NCBI GenBank assembly: GCA_026120185.1
Contig: JANUWF010001179.1
Span: forward strand, 1,715,501 to 1,779,500
Direction of reading: 5' to 3'
DNA: 64,000 nt
Source: Voacanga thouarsii
Taxonomy: Eukaryota > Streptophyta > Magnoliopsida > Gentianales > Apocynaceae
The notes below the pieces were generated by a model. That model was given only the letters and a program-made list of their open reading frames with translations, made no database searches and was not told the DNA's origin. Of this stretch, positions 19,868 to 31,766 are shown piece by piece (position 1 is the first letter of the stretch; each line of letters opens with the position of its first letter). The position numbers and the translations under genes were made by a program.

Positions 19868-22800
19868 TGTAACACCCCACGACTACGTACCCTAAAAGGG
19901 CGAGGATGTCGCCCCGTCCGTAGGACAAGGGGTCTTTAGAACGATGTATAAAATATAAAAGCAATCTCTAAAGGAATAAACTTAGATAAATAAAGAAATA
20001 CTCTTATTACATCAGGCTCAACTTAGAGCAAAACGAAATAAAACAAATATTGTTTAGAAGTATGAACGACAAAAGTCTCCTAGAACAGCATAGGAAAAAT
20101 AGCCAAAGCCTCTACTATCAAGCCCCAGCTGTCTCAGCACAATTTATCTCCTGAAAACATGATATAAACAGTGTGAGAATAAATCTCAGTAAGTCCTGTG
20201 TGTGCACCTGGTGTTTTGAATAGTACGTGTATGCAAAGTGCAAAACATTTGTAGAAATAATTTGGCAAGTCATAAACAATCTCTTTTCTCAAGGAGTGGG
20301 TTTTTCTCATTGTCACACTTTGTACAAAATAAATCCTCCACTCGAATAAACAGTCATGTCACCACACGTTGGGCTCCATGAGAACAAAATGGCCAAGGCA
20401 CCACACTTCGTGCACCTTGTCCGGACCAGATTACCACACATTGGGCGTTCTGATCAAGGTGAGTGTACAGCCCACCGGGTGAGATACTCCTCCATCTCTA
20501 CACCCAATAAACCATCCGAGTGTCCATGCCGGGAAAATAAATAGTACTATACCAGGTACAAATGCTAGCTCGGACTGGCCTGACCAACTAACACTGTCGC
20601 CTTTTCAAGCAGAGTTCATCTTCTGAAGGTGGCCTTCTGCCAGAAGACTTACGCTAGCCCTCCAAGACTAGTATTGTTAGCCTACCCTTATTGAGTCTCA
20701 ACGAACATATCCGTCAATTCCTGATTCAAAATATCTCCAAACCTTGGCCTTATACAACGTGGTTTTTTCCGCTAAAAGAGTTTTCTAAAAATTTAGGAAA
20801 GAATAGTTTTCTTGACAAAATCATTAGTTTGACAAAACCGTTTAAAGAATAAATATCCACGTTTACAACCCAAGTAAACATAGTTTAGCAATAGCTTTAC
20901 AAAGCTTCACAACATAGACTTGCCATTACAACATTTAACAAAATAGTTTATATAAGGGCTTACCATCACAACATTTAATAAAAGAGTTTATGCAAGGACT
21001 TACTTGATATGCCTCAGATAAACGTGATAAATTCACATCTTGCTTTCCTCAATTATCCTCCTGATCTAAACCACATAATATCATGATTAGGGTCTCAATT
21101 AATTCAAACATGCTCTAATCCCATTTATTTTCACAACAATTCGCAATCCCCTATTTAATTCCAAGTAAACTATTCAATCCCCAAAGATCATATACCACGA
21201 CCACATGTTCACCTCACTAATAAATACCATTAAACTTTACTTTCGGCATCAAGGGTGGGTATTCCCTTACCTTGCAACAACCGGGTAATGAGGTCTCGAT
21301 GCTCCTATGGTGATCGTCCCGAGTTCGCTTGAGAAGAAGAGAAAAGCTACCTCATTTGCTCCTGTTGACCGAAAATTAAGGGAAAATATGAAATCAGCCT
21401 CTATGGGGCGTGATTTAAGGGAAGAAGAAGGAGAAAAATTGATGGAAGAAAGGAATCAAGAAGTTGAGATGGTTTTTGCTTACCTTAAGGTGTGTTCGAT
21501 TTTTGCTTAGAATAGTTCTTGAGTTTTTTGAAAATTTGCAGAGAGAAGTTGCTGAAATTTTTGTGTAGAATAGAGAGGGTAGACGGTTGCTATGATTTAG
21601 AGTTGGAGAATATTGGTTTAGGGTTAGGTGGTGATGTTTAGAAAGACTCCTAATGGCTTTAGGTTTCTTAGACAGCAAGGCGAGAATTGCAGCTTGTTGT
21701 GCCCCCTCTTGCTGCCGAATTTGGGAGGGTGTAATGGAGGAAAATATTCTGCAATTTGCTCCTTTGTGCTGGCCTAAATACTGCTCAAAAGAAGGGCTGA
21801 ATGTGTTCAGAATTTTATGCCAAACAAGGGAGAGTTTGAGTGAGTTTTGGTGACTGAAAATTCTGTGCAAGTGCTGTGCGAAATTGCTGAACAAAAGGAG
21901 AGGAAATTCTGGACTGTTTAGGCTGTAATTCTGCTGAAATTTCTAGAGAAAAGATGAGGATTCTGGGTGCTGAAATTGGCTTGATCAGCTGGGGTTTGAA
22001 GAGTTTGATTGCACTTAGGAGTGCAAGAATTTCGTGTAGCTTGTGCTTGCACAAAGCTGCCGAAATTCAGCTAGGAAAAGGGATTCTAATCCTAGTTGAT
22101 TTAGGATTGAATAAAATATGATTTTATCAAGGATTTGGATAAGATTTCCTCTAGTCCTAGAAGAGTTTGGATTGAGCTAAAAGTGCTCCAAGGTGGCGGA
22201 CGAAATCTGGAAAAATTTCCAGAATTTTCCAGCTTAAGGTTTTCGAAGATCCAAGAGAACAAAAGCTGAAAATAAAACAAACTTTATCCTTATCTAAAAT
22301 CCTTGAACTTAGGAGTTAAATATGGAGTCTTATTCCTATAAAAGTGACGTTTAAACCCAAAGAAGATATCTAAGACTTTAGTTAAAATATTTCTCTAAAA
22401 CAATTAAATAAATAAAAGGATTATGGCTAAAATTCTTGAAGAGGTAAAATAAGATTTTTCCCTAATATATTCCCTAACTCTAATATTCATCAAGAAGAGT
22501 TTTATACCACTTGAAATTCTTCAAAGTGGCACCTAACTAGGGGTTTTCGGCCAAGGCATGAAGAATACTAGAAAAGGAATTCAAAAGAAAGCTTAAAATT
22601 TTCAAGAGATAGGATTCGAACTCGGGTCACCAAAGGAAATCACCAACCTCTCCGCTATTCCAAAACAACTCCAATACTAATTTTTTCCACAATCAGTTCT
22701 CACCACCCTAATACTCATCCTTCCAAATCTTCGACCAAACCTCCCTTATCCAAATCTTTAACAACACAACTATTTCATATCAACTAATTCAAATGCAAGA

Positions 22801-22925
22801 GCAACGGAAAAATTCACATGCATCCATGCAAATAAAATTATTCTAGCTACCACATAAGATGCAAAATGCTATGCAATGCATGACTTTTCCCCATAGTCAA
22901 AGGTAGTTTTGGGCGGGGTATTACA
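19868..22925 (-). mobile_element. Solo LTR of the gypsy family, reversed
   Basis: Starts TGTAACACCCCACGACTACG and ends GCGGGGTATTACA, the exact reverse of the LTRs at 45396, 48182 and 57938. It has no internal region. Near-perfect 5-base flanks, ATCAT (19863-19867) and ATTAT (22926-22930), differ at one base. At 3058 bases it is about 350 shorter than its relatives. Solo LTRs form when the two LTRs of one element recombine. It lies within the gag zinc-knuckle codons of the Tork-type element. Confidence 0.9.
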
Positions 22926-22930
22926 ATTAT

Positions 22931-23280
22931 TGTGGTAAAATGGGCCATTGGAGGCGTAACTGCAAAGCCTACTTGGAGACTGTGAAGGAAAAGAAGGAGA
23001 AGGAGAAGCTTGCAAGCACTTCTACTTCTAATCCTGGTATATTTATGATTGAGATTAATACTGCCTTTAATAATGATATATGGGTATTAGATACCGGTTG
23101 TGAATCTCATTTATGCAATAATTTACAGGGACTAAAGGACAGTAAAAGGTTAGAGAAAGGTAACGTGGACCTACGAGCTGCAAATGGAGCAAAGGTTGCT
23201 ACACTAGCTGTGGGGACTTATCATCTCAATCTACCTTCTGGATTAGTTTTAGAACTAAAAGCTGTTATTTTGTACCAGTT
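22931..23280 (+). pseudogene. Tork-type zinc knuckle end and protease
   Basis: After the solo LTR the frame resumes with C-GKMGHWRRNC, completing a C-x2-C-x4-H-x4-C knuckle with the codons before 19867. A Lys-rich linker leads to the protease site WVLDTGCESHLCNN near 23085-23125 (catalytic DTG intact) and a flap-like NLPSGLVLELKAVI. The protease matures the polyprotein. The frame shifts near 23281. Confidence 0.8.
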
Positions 23281-23591
23281 TTGTTGAAAAACATTATCTC
23301 AGTTGCTTGTTTAGACTTATTCAGATTTCATTTAAGTTTTAAGAATAAATGTTGTTCTTTCTCATTAAATGATATTCATTATGATTCTGCAACTTTGATC
23401 AATGGTTTATATGTTCTAGACATGTATAATCCAATTCTCAATATAAGTAAAAAGAAACATAAAAAGGATAACTTAATCTCATCTTACTTATGGCATTGTC
23501 ATTTAGGCCATGTAAATGAAAAACGTGTGTCTAAGTTATACAAATTGGGTGACTTAGGGTCATTTGATTACGAATCATATAACACATGTGA
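23281..23591 (+). pseudogene. Tork-type gag-pre-integrase and integrase zinc finger, first half
   Basis: Reads ...LNISKKKHKKDNLISSYLWHCHLGHVNEKRVSKL, giving the two His of the integrase HHCC finger, then YNTC, the first Cys. The codon after it is interrupted by the solo LTR 23592-25284. The continuation ESCLLGKM after 25285 supplies the second Cys. Confidence 0.8.
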
Positions 23592-25284
23592 TGTAGGATT
23601 TCTATCATGCATAATCAGATTAAGCGCAGCGGAAAATAACAAGAAATCCAAGCCATGGATCACGGGTTTGCAATAGAAACGGGAAAAAGGAGAAGATTGC
23701 GTCTATTACCTCGTGAAGCCGGAATTCAAAAATTTCAGAAACAAGAACGCAGGCGCGATCCAAATTATCTAAAACCGTTCACTGCAGCTCAACTAAAGTC
23801 CAAGAAAAAAACTCCCTCTAATGATAATCCATACAAGGTTGAATGCTCGCAATCTCACAATTCTATGCAAGTAGAATTCGGGAGGCTAGGGTTTTGATCA
23901 AGAAGAGAGACGGCTAGGGTTTGATCAAGAGAGCGGCAGAGAAACGGTTTTTCTATTATTGCGTGAATGGTCTGTCTCAAACCCTAAGGAAACCGTTTCC
24001 TTATATTTATAGATTTATAATTACCATAAATTGCAACTTAGTCCTTCAACGTCCAATTGTCAACAAATTGGTCCTTGAAGTTTACTTAATTATAATTAGG
24101 TCCCATGAATTATAAAAAACTTATAATTCACCTATAAATATATTCCCTTCTCTTAATTAACCCCACAATATTATCAAATAATATATTTGAGCATTCAAAC
24201 CTTTATTGTGTGTGACCCATTAGGTTTCCTGGTCTTATTGGTAGCATAATATGAATTAATTCTAACAATATTAGAATTAATAATCCTTAATAAAATAAAG
24301 GATTAAATTTATTAATTCTCTAATTAATAAATTCATATTTGGCATATCAAGAGCGACATCTAGCAATGACTCTTGACCACCCAAAAGTCCAGAAAGTCAA
24401 GTGGCTTGACATGAACCTTTCAATAGCAAATTATCAGTGCAATAAACTCCTTTCACCATACAATATCTCATTCGGTCTAGAGCATGGAATTAGTGCCAAC
24501 TCCCTCCAGAATATTATTAATTATGGCCCGAATATTTTATTACTTGTTCAAGAAATCCATTACTCGATATGTGTATCAATTGGAACCATTTCCATCACAT
24601 AGTCGCCTTGGCCAAGGACTTCATGAGTAATGATTTCTACAAGTGGCCTTGAGATATACTCTCCTACTATTAGGAGTAGTGAATCATTTATTGACCCTCT
24701 CAACTACTTTCGTTTACTTTACGTTGTACCTAATATCCATCCCATAGGCGGTCCTAGATAAGACTCCAAAGATTAGAATCAAAGTACAACGCTCGATAAA
24801 CAAAGTACCTTGGAGATCTCAAGTCTAAGGATACTTGCACACTTGCTATAATGAGATTCTATCACTGGCACTAAATAGTTATCCAAGTGATTATCTCGTA
24901 GCTAGGTCATCCAATGAACTTATTTCAAAACAAGCATCCACACGTTAATCCTGAGTATCCCAATACCCACGGATATGAGAACTACCGCTTGATCCAATCA
25001 AGAGATATAACATATGCCAGTCTTGGCGTATTAATAATGTCCCATCTTATTAATACTATGACTGGGGATTATTTAAGTACAAACACTGCATAGTGTAGTA
25101 GGAATCTCACATCATGATCTCTATCATAATTTCCTTAACACTGTGTTGTACTAGGGACTTTATCTAACGGTTTGTACACATATTTAGATATAACAATCAA
25201 ACTGAAAGATAAAGAATGCCTCTTATTAATTTAATATGCAATATACATGGTACAAGTGATTGCCTCTAGGGCACAACACTAACA
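23592..25284 (-). mobile_element. Solo LTR of the Tork family, reversed
   Basis: 1693 bases, the reverse of the 5' LTR 15665-17347 (starts TGTAGGATTTC, ends CACTAACA). Flanking 5-base duplications TGTGA (23587-23591) and TGCGA (25285-25289) differ at one base. It lies within the integrase HHCC codons of an element of its own family, so this family inserted into itself and then lost its interior by LTR recombination. Confidence 0.9.
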
Positions 25285-25890
25285 TGCGAATCTTGTTTAC
25301 TTGGAAAAATGGCTAAAACTTCTTTTTCAAGGGAAGGAGAAAGGGCAAAAGAGTTATTATAACTCGTACATTCAGATGTATGTGGCCCAATGTCAATACA
25401 AGCAAGAGGAGGTTATCAATACTTCATTACCTTTATTGATGATTATTCTCGATATGAGTATTTGTATTTGATGAAATATAAATCTAAAGCCTTTGACCGT
25501 TTCAAAGACTTCAAGAATGAAGTAGAGAAACAACTTGGCAAAAGTATTAAAGCTCTTAGATATGATCGAGGAGGTGAATACTTAAGTCAAGAGTTTCTAA
25601 GTTATCTAAGAGATAACGGAATATTATCTCAATGGACTCCACCATATACACCTCAACATAACGGTATATCTGAGAGAAGGAATCGAACCCTTCTAGACAT
25701 GGTAAGGACCATGATGGCTTTTGCAGACTTACCAAAATCGTTTTGGAGGTACACACTGGAGACTGCTGTTTACATTTTAAACAGAGTTCCATAAAAAACA
25801 GTAGATACCACTCCTTATGAGTTATTCTTTGGTAAGAGACCAAAGTTATCTCATTTAAGGATTTGGGGTTGTCCTGCTTTTGTTAAAAAG
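25285..25890 (+). pseudogene. Tork-type integrase core, broken
   Basis: Integrase joins the cDNA to host DNA. The order after the solo LTR is second finger Cys (ESCLLGK), then VHSDVCGPMS with the first Asp, FIDDYSRYEYLY, ALRYDRGGEYLSQEF with the second Asp, and HNGISERRNRTLLDM with the catalytic Glu. All three DDE residues are present. A stop precedes VHSD (near 25361) and another follows ILNRVP at 25792. The C-terminal part (PYELFFGKRPKLSHLRIWGC) continues in frame. Confidence 0.85.
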
Positions 25891-25893
25891 GTA

Positions 25894-27042
25894 ATGTCAG
25901 AAAAATTGAAAGTAAGTCTGACAAATGTTTTTTTTGTTAGATATCCAAAAGAATCGTTTGGATATTACTTCTATCTTCCTTCTGAAAATAAAGTTTTTAT
26001 TTCAAAACATACTGTCTTCTTAGAGAAGGAGCACATGTTCAAAGAAGATAGTGGGAGCAAGCTTGAACTTAGTGAAGTTCAAGAAGAGCAAACAAATATT
26101 GATCAACCATCTGAACCTGTATCTATTCAAATAGATGAACCTTCTAACATACAAGAGCTTCGTAGGTCAAGTAGGATACAAGTGGCACCTGAGAGATATG
26201 GATTTCTCATAAGTGACCATAATGACGTATTGCTCATAGATGACGATGAGCCTACTACTTACGAGGATGTTCTGAATAGTTCATAATCTGACAAATGGCT
26301 CATAGCTATGAAGTCAAAGATGGATTCCATGTATGACAACCAAGTATGGACTTTGGCTAATCCACCTGAAGGAATTAAGCCTATAGGGTGTAAATGGGTT
26401 TTCAAAAAGAAAACTAACATGGATGGTAATGTGGTTACCTATAAGGCTCTCTTTGTAGCAAAAGGTTATCGTCAACAACAAGGTATTGACTATGACGAAA
26501 CTTTTTCAGCAGTCGCGATGTTGAAATCCATAAGAATACTCCTAGCCATTGCCGCTCATTACGATTATGAGGTCTGGCAAATGGATGTGAAAATAGCTTT
26601 CCTTAATGGAAACCTGATTGAGGAAGTGTATATGACACAGGCGGAAGGTTTCTTGTCCAAAGATAGCACAAAGGTGTGCATGTTGCAAAGGTCCATTTAT
26701 GGACTTAAGCAAGCATCTAGGAGTTAGAATATCCCTTTTGATAAGACAATTAAAGATTTTGGTTTCATTCAAAACATGGATGAACCTTGTGTGTACAAGA
26801 AGGTTAGTGAGAGTAAAGTTATTTTCCTATTGCTTTATGTAGATAATATATTGCTTATAGGAAATGATGTTTCCACTCTTCAATCAGTGAAGATTTGGTT
26901 GTCCAAGATGTTCTCCATGAAAGACCTTGGAGAAGCAACCTATATTCTGGGAATAAAGATCTATAGAGATAGATCTAGAAGGTTGCTTGGTCTTTCAAAA
27001 GGTTCAGCATGGATCAATCCAAAAGAGGATTCTTACCTATGA
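25894..27042 (+). pseudogene. Tork-type reverse transcriptase, catalytic Asp lost
   Basis: The linker 25894-26286 ends in a stop. RT follows with NQVWTLANPPEGIKPIGCKW, KALFVAKGYRQQQGIDYDETF, VWQMDVKIAFLNG and GLKQASRS, then a TAG in place of the usual Trp, then LLLYVDNILLIGND. The catalytic YVDD is YVDN here, a GAT to AAT change that removes the second metal-binding Asp. A frameshift near 27010 follows GLSKGSAW. Confidence 0.85.
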
Positions 27043-27794
27043 CACATGGTGTAAGCCTTTCAAAGTCGATGTCTCCAAAGACACAAGTTCAAAGGGATCA
27101 CATGAGTAGAATTCCATATGCTTCGGCAATTGGGTCTATCATGTATGCTATGATATGTACTAGGCCCGATGTATCGTGTGCTCTTAGTTTGACGAGCAGA
27201 TACCAATCTGATCCTGGAGAGGGACACTGGGCGGCTATAAAGAATATCCTTAAGTACTTACGAAGGACTAAGGATGCATTCTTGATATACGGAGATAGTG
27301 ATTTACAAGTAAGAGGGTATACTGATGCCAGCTTTCAATCCGATAAGGATGACTTCAAATCACAATCTGGCTATGTATTTACATTAGGTGATGGGGCAAT
27401 TAGTTGGAAGAGCTCCAAACATGAGACTACTACCGATTCGACTACTGAAGCAGAGTACATAGCAGCTTCTGAAGCAGCTAAAGAAGCAGTATGGATCAAG
27501 AAGTTCATCACTGAACTTGGAGTGGTGCCCAGCATTGTTGATCTGATACCTTTGTATTGTGACAACAATGGAGCCATTGCACAGGCAAAAGAACCACGGT
27601 CTCATCAACGATCTAAGCATGTACTTAGATGCTATCATCTGATTAGAGAAATCATAGATAGAGGAAATGTAAAGATAGAGAGGATTCCCACAGATCAGAA
27701 CATAGCTGATCCACTCACTAAAGCGCTTTCCCAGAAGAAACATGATAAACATGTTGAGTCATTTGGTATTCGATACATGAATGATTGGTTCTAG
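27009..27794 (+). CDS. Tork-type RNase H region, longest intact frame
   Basis: 261 codons open. The RT thumb segment (IPYASAIGSIMYAMICTRPD) leads to the RNase H core: YTDASFQSDKDDFKSQSGYVF, then WKSSKHETTTDSTTEAEYIAAS, then LYCDNNGAIAQAKEPRSHQR and the end NIADPLTKALSQKKHDKH. The Asp-Glu-Asp landmarks are present. The frame is only a C-terminal piece of pol, as RT upstream is broken. Family comparison suggests Tork/Angela. Confidence 0.85.
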   Translation: MDQSKRGFLPMTHGVSLSKSMSPKTQVQRDHMSRIPYASAIGSIMYAMICTRPDVSCALSLTSRYQSDPGEGHWAAIKNILKYLRRTKDAFLIYGDSDLQVRGYTDASFQSDKDDFKSQSGYVFTLGDGAISWKSSKHETTTDSTTEAEYIAASEAAKEAVWIKKFITELGVVPSIVDLIPLYCDNNGAIAQAKEPRSHQRSKHVLRCYHLIREIIDRGNVKIERIPTDQNIADPLTKALSQKKHDKHVESFGIRYMNDWF

Positions 27795-27808
27795 TGCAAG
27801 TGGGAGTT
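27793..27808 (+). promoter_or_regulatory. Polypurine tract of Tork-type element
   Basis: AGTGCAAGTGGGAGTT directly before the 3' LTR start TGTTAG. It primes plus-strand DNA. Confidence 0.75.
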
Positions 27809-29388
27809 TGTTAGTGTTGTGCACTAGAGGCAATCACTTATACCATGTATATTGCATATTAAATTAATAAGACGCATTCTTTATCTTTTAGTTTGATTGT
27901 TATATCTAAATATGTGTACAAACCATTAGATAAAGTCCCTAGTACAACACAGTGTTAAGGAAATCATGATAGAGATCATGATGTGAGATTCCTACTACAC
28001 TATGTAGTGTTTGTACTTAAATAATCCCCAGTCATAGTATTAATAAGATGAGACATTATTAATACGCCAAGACTGGCACATGTTATATCTCTTGATTGGA
28101 TCAAGCGGTGATTCTCATATCCGTGAGTATTGGGATACTCAGGATTAACGTGTGGATGCTTGTTTTGGAACAAGTTCATTGGATGACCTAGCTACGAGAT
28201 AATCACTTGGATAACTATTTAGTGCCAGTGATAGAATCTCATTATAGCAAGTGTGCAAGTATCCTTAGACTTGAGATCTCCAAGGTACTTTGTTTAACGA
28301 GCGTTGTACTTTGATTCTAATCTTTGGAGTCTTATCTAGGACTGCCTATGAGATGGATATTGGGTACAACGTAAAGTAAACGAAAGTAGTTGATAAAGTC
28401 AATAAAGGATTCACCACTCCTAATAGTAGGAGAGTATATCTCAAGGCCACTTGTAGAAATCGTTACTCATGAAGTCCTTGGCCAAGGCGACTATGTGATG
28501 GAAATGGTTCCAATTGATACACATATCGAGTAATGGATTTCTTGAACAAGTACTAAAATATTTGGGCCAGAATTAATAATATTCTGGAGGGAGTTGGCAC
28601 TAATTCCATGCTCTAGACTGAATGAGATATTGTATGTTGAAAGGAGTTTATTGCACTGATAATTTGCTATTGAAAGGTTCATGTCAAGCCACTTGACTTT
28701 CTGGACTTTTGGGTGGTCAAGAGTCATTGCTAGATGTCGCTCTTGATATGCTAAATATGAATTTATTAATTAGAGAATTAATAAATTTAATCCTTTATTT
28801 TATTAAGGATTATTAATTCTAATATTGTTAGAATTAATTCATATTATGCTACCATTAAGACCAGGAAACCTAATGGATCACACACAATAAAGGTTTGAAT
28901 GATCAAATATATTATTTGATAATATTGTGGGGTTAATTAAGAGAAGGGAATATATTTATAGGTGAATTACAAGTTTGTTATAATTCATGGGACCTAATTG
29001 TAATTAAGTAAACTTCAAGGACCAATTTGTTGATAATTGGACGTTGAAGGACTAAGTTGCAATTTACGGTAATTATAAATCTATAAATATAAGGAAACGG
29101 TTTCCTTAGGGTAAGAGACACAGACTATTCACGCAATAACAGAGAAACCGTTTCTATGCCTCTCTCCTGATCAAACCCTAGCCGTCTCTCTCTTATTAAT
29201 CAAAACCCTAGCCTCCTAAATTCTACTTGCATAGAATTGTGAGATTGTGAGCGTTCGACCTTGTGTGGATTATCATTAGAGGGAGTTCTTTCTTAGACTT
29301 CAGTTGAGCTGCTGTGAACCGGTTTTGTGGTCTGGATCGCGCATGCGTTCTTGGAACAAGAAAAATTTAAAAATTCCGGCTTACAACA
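27809..29388 (+). repeat. Tork-type 3' LTR with internal deletion
   Basis: 1580 bases matching the 5' LTR. About 115-120 bases are missing just before the terminal ACAACA (between ...ATTCCGGCTT and ACAACA), equal to 17222-17340 of the 5' LTR. The outer end is intact and followed by the GTTTT duplication. Confidence 0.85.
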
Positions 29389-30233
29389 GTTTTACCACAC
29401 AACCTTGCACTTACAACAACACAAGATCACCCCTATGGGTTTTACCACACAACCTTGCACTTACAACAGAGAATTGAAAATCAACATAACAGAGATAAGC
29501 GCACTTACTTGAGCAGATATTCTCTCAGATACAAGCCACAAAATACTTTTATCTTTGATACACAATGAACTCACTTTGAAGCTAAGATAAAAGGAGAGTT
29601 TCGAAAATATTGAGCAATAGTGTTTCTAGGATGAATATTTCAAAAATCTTACTTGTAATCTTGCTTTAAAGACTATTTATAGAGCAAAAAAGTGGAGTGC
29701 CAACGGTCATAAAAGAAACGGCTATAAATTTTTCTGTTTAAACTCATCTGAGTTTTGGACTCGGGTTTTGGACGAAGATGCATCTAAAAGTTAAGTCCAA
29801 AATGGCACATCCTTGACAGAAATTCTTCGACCCGGTTTACAGGATTTTGGATGAGCCTTTTGGATTCAAACTGTTCCATCCAAAATTCTGTGAATTTTAA
29901 AATCTTTGAGAAACATCTCCTTTGAAGCTTCATGGTAAAGTCAAATGAATCAAAAGATAAGAAGATATAGGAAATAATATATATACCTTAATGACACTTC
30001 CTAGTCTAATATTCTTCATAAAGAGCTTCCTTGATATATAACTCCTCATACTGTGATTTTTGCATTTGATCTTCTAATCTTGAAGTCAGTGTCGAAGGAG
30101 TTGCCAACAATTCTTATCTGAAGACTTTAGAAGAATAAATGTCAAACATATCCTATCACAATAAATTGACACGTTAGTCCATATCGACGTTTGTCATAAA
30201 TCAAAACCTAAAAGAAAGCCCTTAGGGCTAACA
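29389..30233 (-). repeat. SIRE-type 3' LTR, right part
   Basis: Resumes with GTTTTACCACACAACCTTGC, matching the LTR copy at 39200-39875, and runs to ...GGGCTAACA. Read on the minus strand this is the 5' LTR edge TGTTAGCCC. The last 230 bases (30006-30233) are the segment missing from the right-hand LTR. Confidence 0.85.
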
Positions 30234-30250
30234 ATCTCCCTATTTTTGAG
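30234..30250 (-). promoter_or_regulatory. Polypurine tract of SIRE-type element
   Basis: On the minus strand CAAAAATAGGGAGAT directly precedes TGTTAGCCC, the LTR start. Confidence 0.75.
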
Positions 30251-31766
30251 TGATGACAAACATGACTCTGTTGATATGTAAATAGAGAGAACATGTTGAG
30301 CAAATAAATGTAAACTTACAGTATAGGTCTCATAGAGATTTTATGATAAAAAATCTGTAAACTGACCTCGATGATCCTAAAGCATATCATATCTCTATAT
30401 AAATATTTAGAGTAATTTGATAGAGATAAAATTCTAAAATGCTCCCCCTAAATATATGCTTATGTGACAATTTCGAACATAAGAGGGATGAGAAGAAGTA
30501 ACGATTTATTCATCCAGAAAGTGTATCCACAATCGTTTTGGAAGAATGTGTGTTTTCAGAATATCATTTGGATAGGGCTTTTGGATGTCCAAAACATTTT
30601 TCAAAAACTGCTTATAAGAATATTTGTTTTGGATACGAAGACTTTAAGTCCAAAACTCCCCCTGACTCGATGCACCAAAAAATTTTATCACGGAATTTTG
30701 TTTCAAGGATACAATTATCATTCAGAAATCTGTGTTATTGAATAAAATTGAACTTCACAAACTGAGGAATTTTTCAGAAGAATTTTGTGAACAGTGAATC
30801 AGAAATTTTCATCACAGTGATTTAACTGCACTACTGTTCATATAAATGGTTCATGCAATTCATAACAGTTCATGCAGTTATTTCGGAATTCAATAACTAT
30901 TTATACAGTAGTTTTATAATTTCAATTTCCACAGCAGTTACTTCGTGGATCAAAAAACCATACATTAACATTCCAATTTCAGTTCATTAGTTATATTGAA
31001 TTCATTTCAGATTATTATGCAGAGCCCATAACATTTTATTTTAGATATCAACATGTAGATCAAATTCATATGCAGTCGTAACATACAGACTTTACATATC
31101 AGTTACTGCATACCAATAATTTCATACAGCATATATGCAGATTATAACATTTTCAGACTAGCATATTTCTTTCTTCTTGGTGAATGCAAACAACATCATG
31201 TCGACAGTTATGCAGACCATAATATTTTCACAGACCAACATTCAACATTTTTATAGCAGTATTTTCACAGATTTTTACAGTAACTCCCCCTTAATATTCA
31301 CTGTTATTTTCTCTCTCTTCAGATCATCAAACAACCCATAATATTCTTACTGCCCCAATAATATATTCAGACACTTTTCTATTTCTCCCTATTTGTCATC
31401 AATAAAAAAGAAGCATAGCAAACGGAGAAATATTATGCAGTTAATAGACATTAGATAGACAATAGGCAGGATAGAGAATTTAACTTAAACAAGTATCAGT
31501 AATTATCCAAAGACAGAAATGTAAATGACTGAAAATAAATTGTTCAACGGGTGCAAAAAGGAAGTTGTTTATTAGCCCATTGTGCTGCCCAAGTAAACAG
31601 TCTAGGAAATATTGATCATTTCAGACTTGGATCCAGCCCCCTTCCTTGAAAACTGACCAGCAATTCTGTTAGACTTGCGCTTTACGACCATATGCTTTTG
31701 TCTTTTGCCAGAAGGTTTGGGCTTGGGAGAAGGAATAGGAATATCTGTCTTCTGAACGGGAGAAGG
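30251..31766 (-). other. Untranslated spacer between env-like ORF and 3' LTR
   Basis: About 1.5 kb, AT-rich, with only short open frames without motifs. Repeated short strings such as 'cagttatttc', 'ttcacagtg' and 'atgcagatta' occur around 30800-31300, suggesting old short tandem duplication. SIRE-lineage elements often carry long 3' spacers. Confidence 0.5.

Larger units (their letters stand above)
15665..29388 (+). mobile_element. Tork/Angela-like Ty1/copia element inserted in the SIRE LTR
   Basis: Bounded by LTRs starting TGTTAGTG and ending AACA, with a perfect 5-base target duplication GTTTT (15660-15664 and 29389-29393). It has a PBS at 17349, gag from 19133, protease near 23090, integrase 25285-25890, RT 26308-27050, RNase H to 27794 and a purine tract 27793-27808. 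Removing the two inner solo LTRs leaves about 9 kb. The RNase H end (SKHVLRCYHLIREII) and the 1.7-kb LTRs suggest the Tork/Angela lineage. Dead: stops, frameshifts and a YVDN catalytic motif. Confidence 0.9.

Noticed and set aside
21415..21894. 159-codon minus-strand ORF in the solo LTR
   Set aside because: Low-complexity frame inside an LTR. The corresponding frames in the other LTR copies are short and differ (60-91 codons), so it is not conserved.
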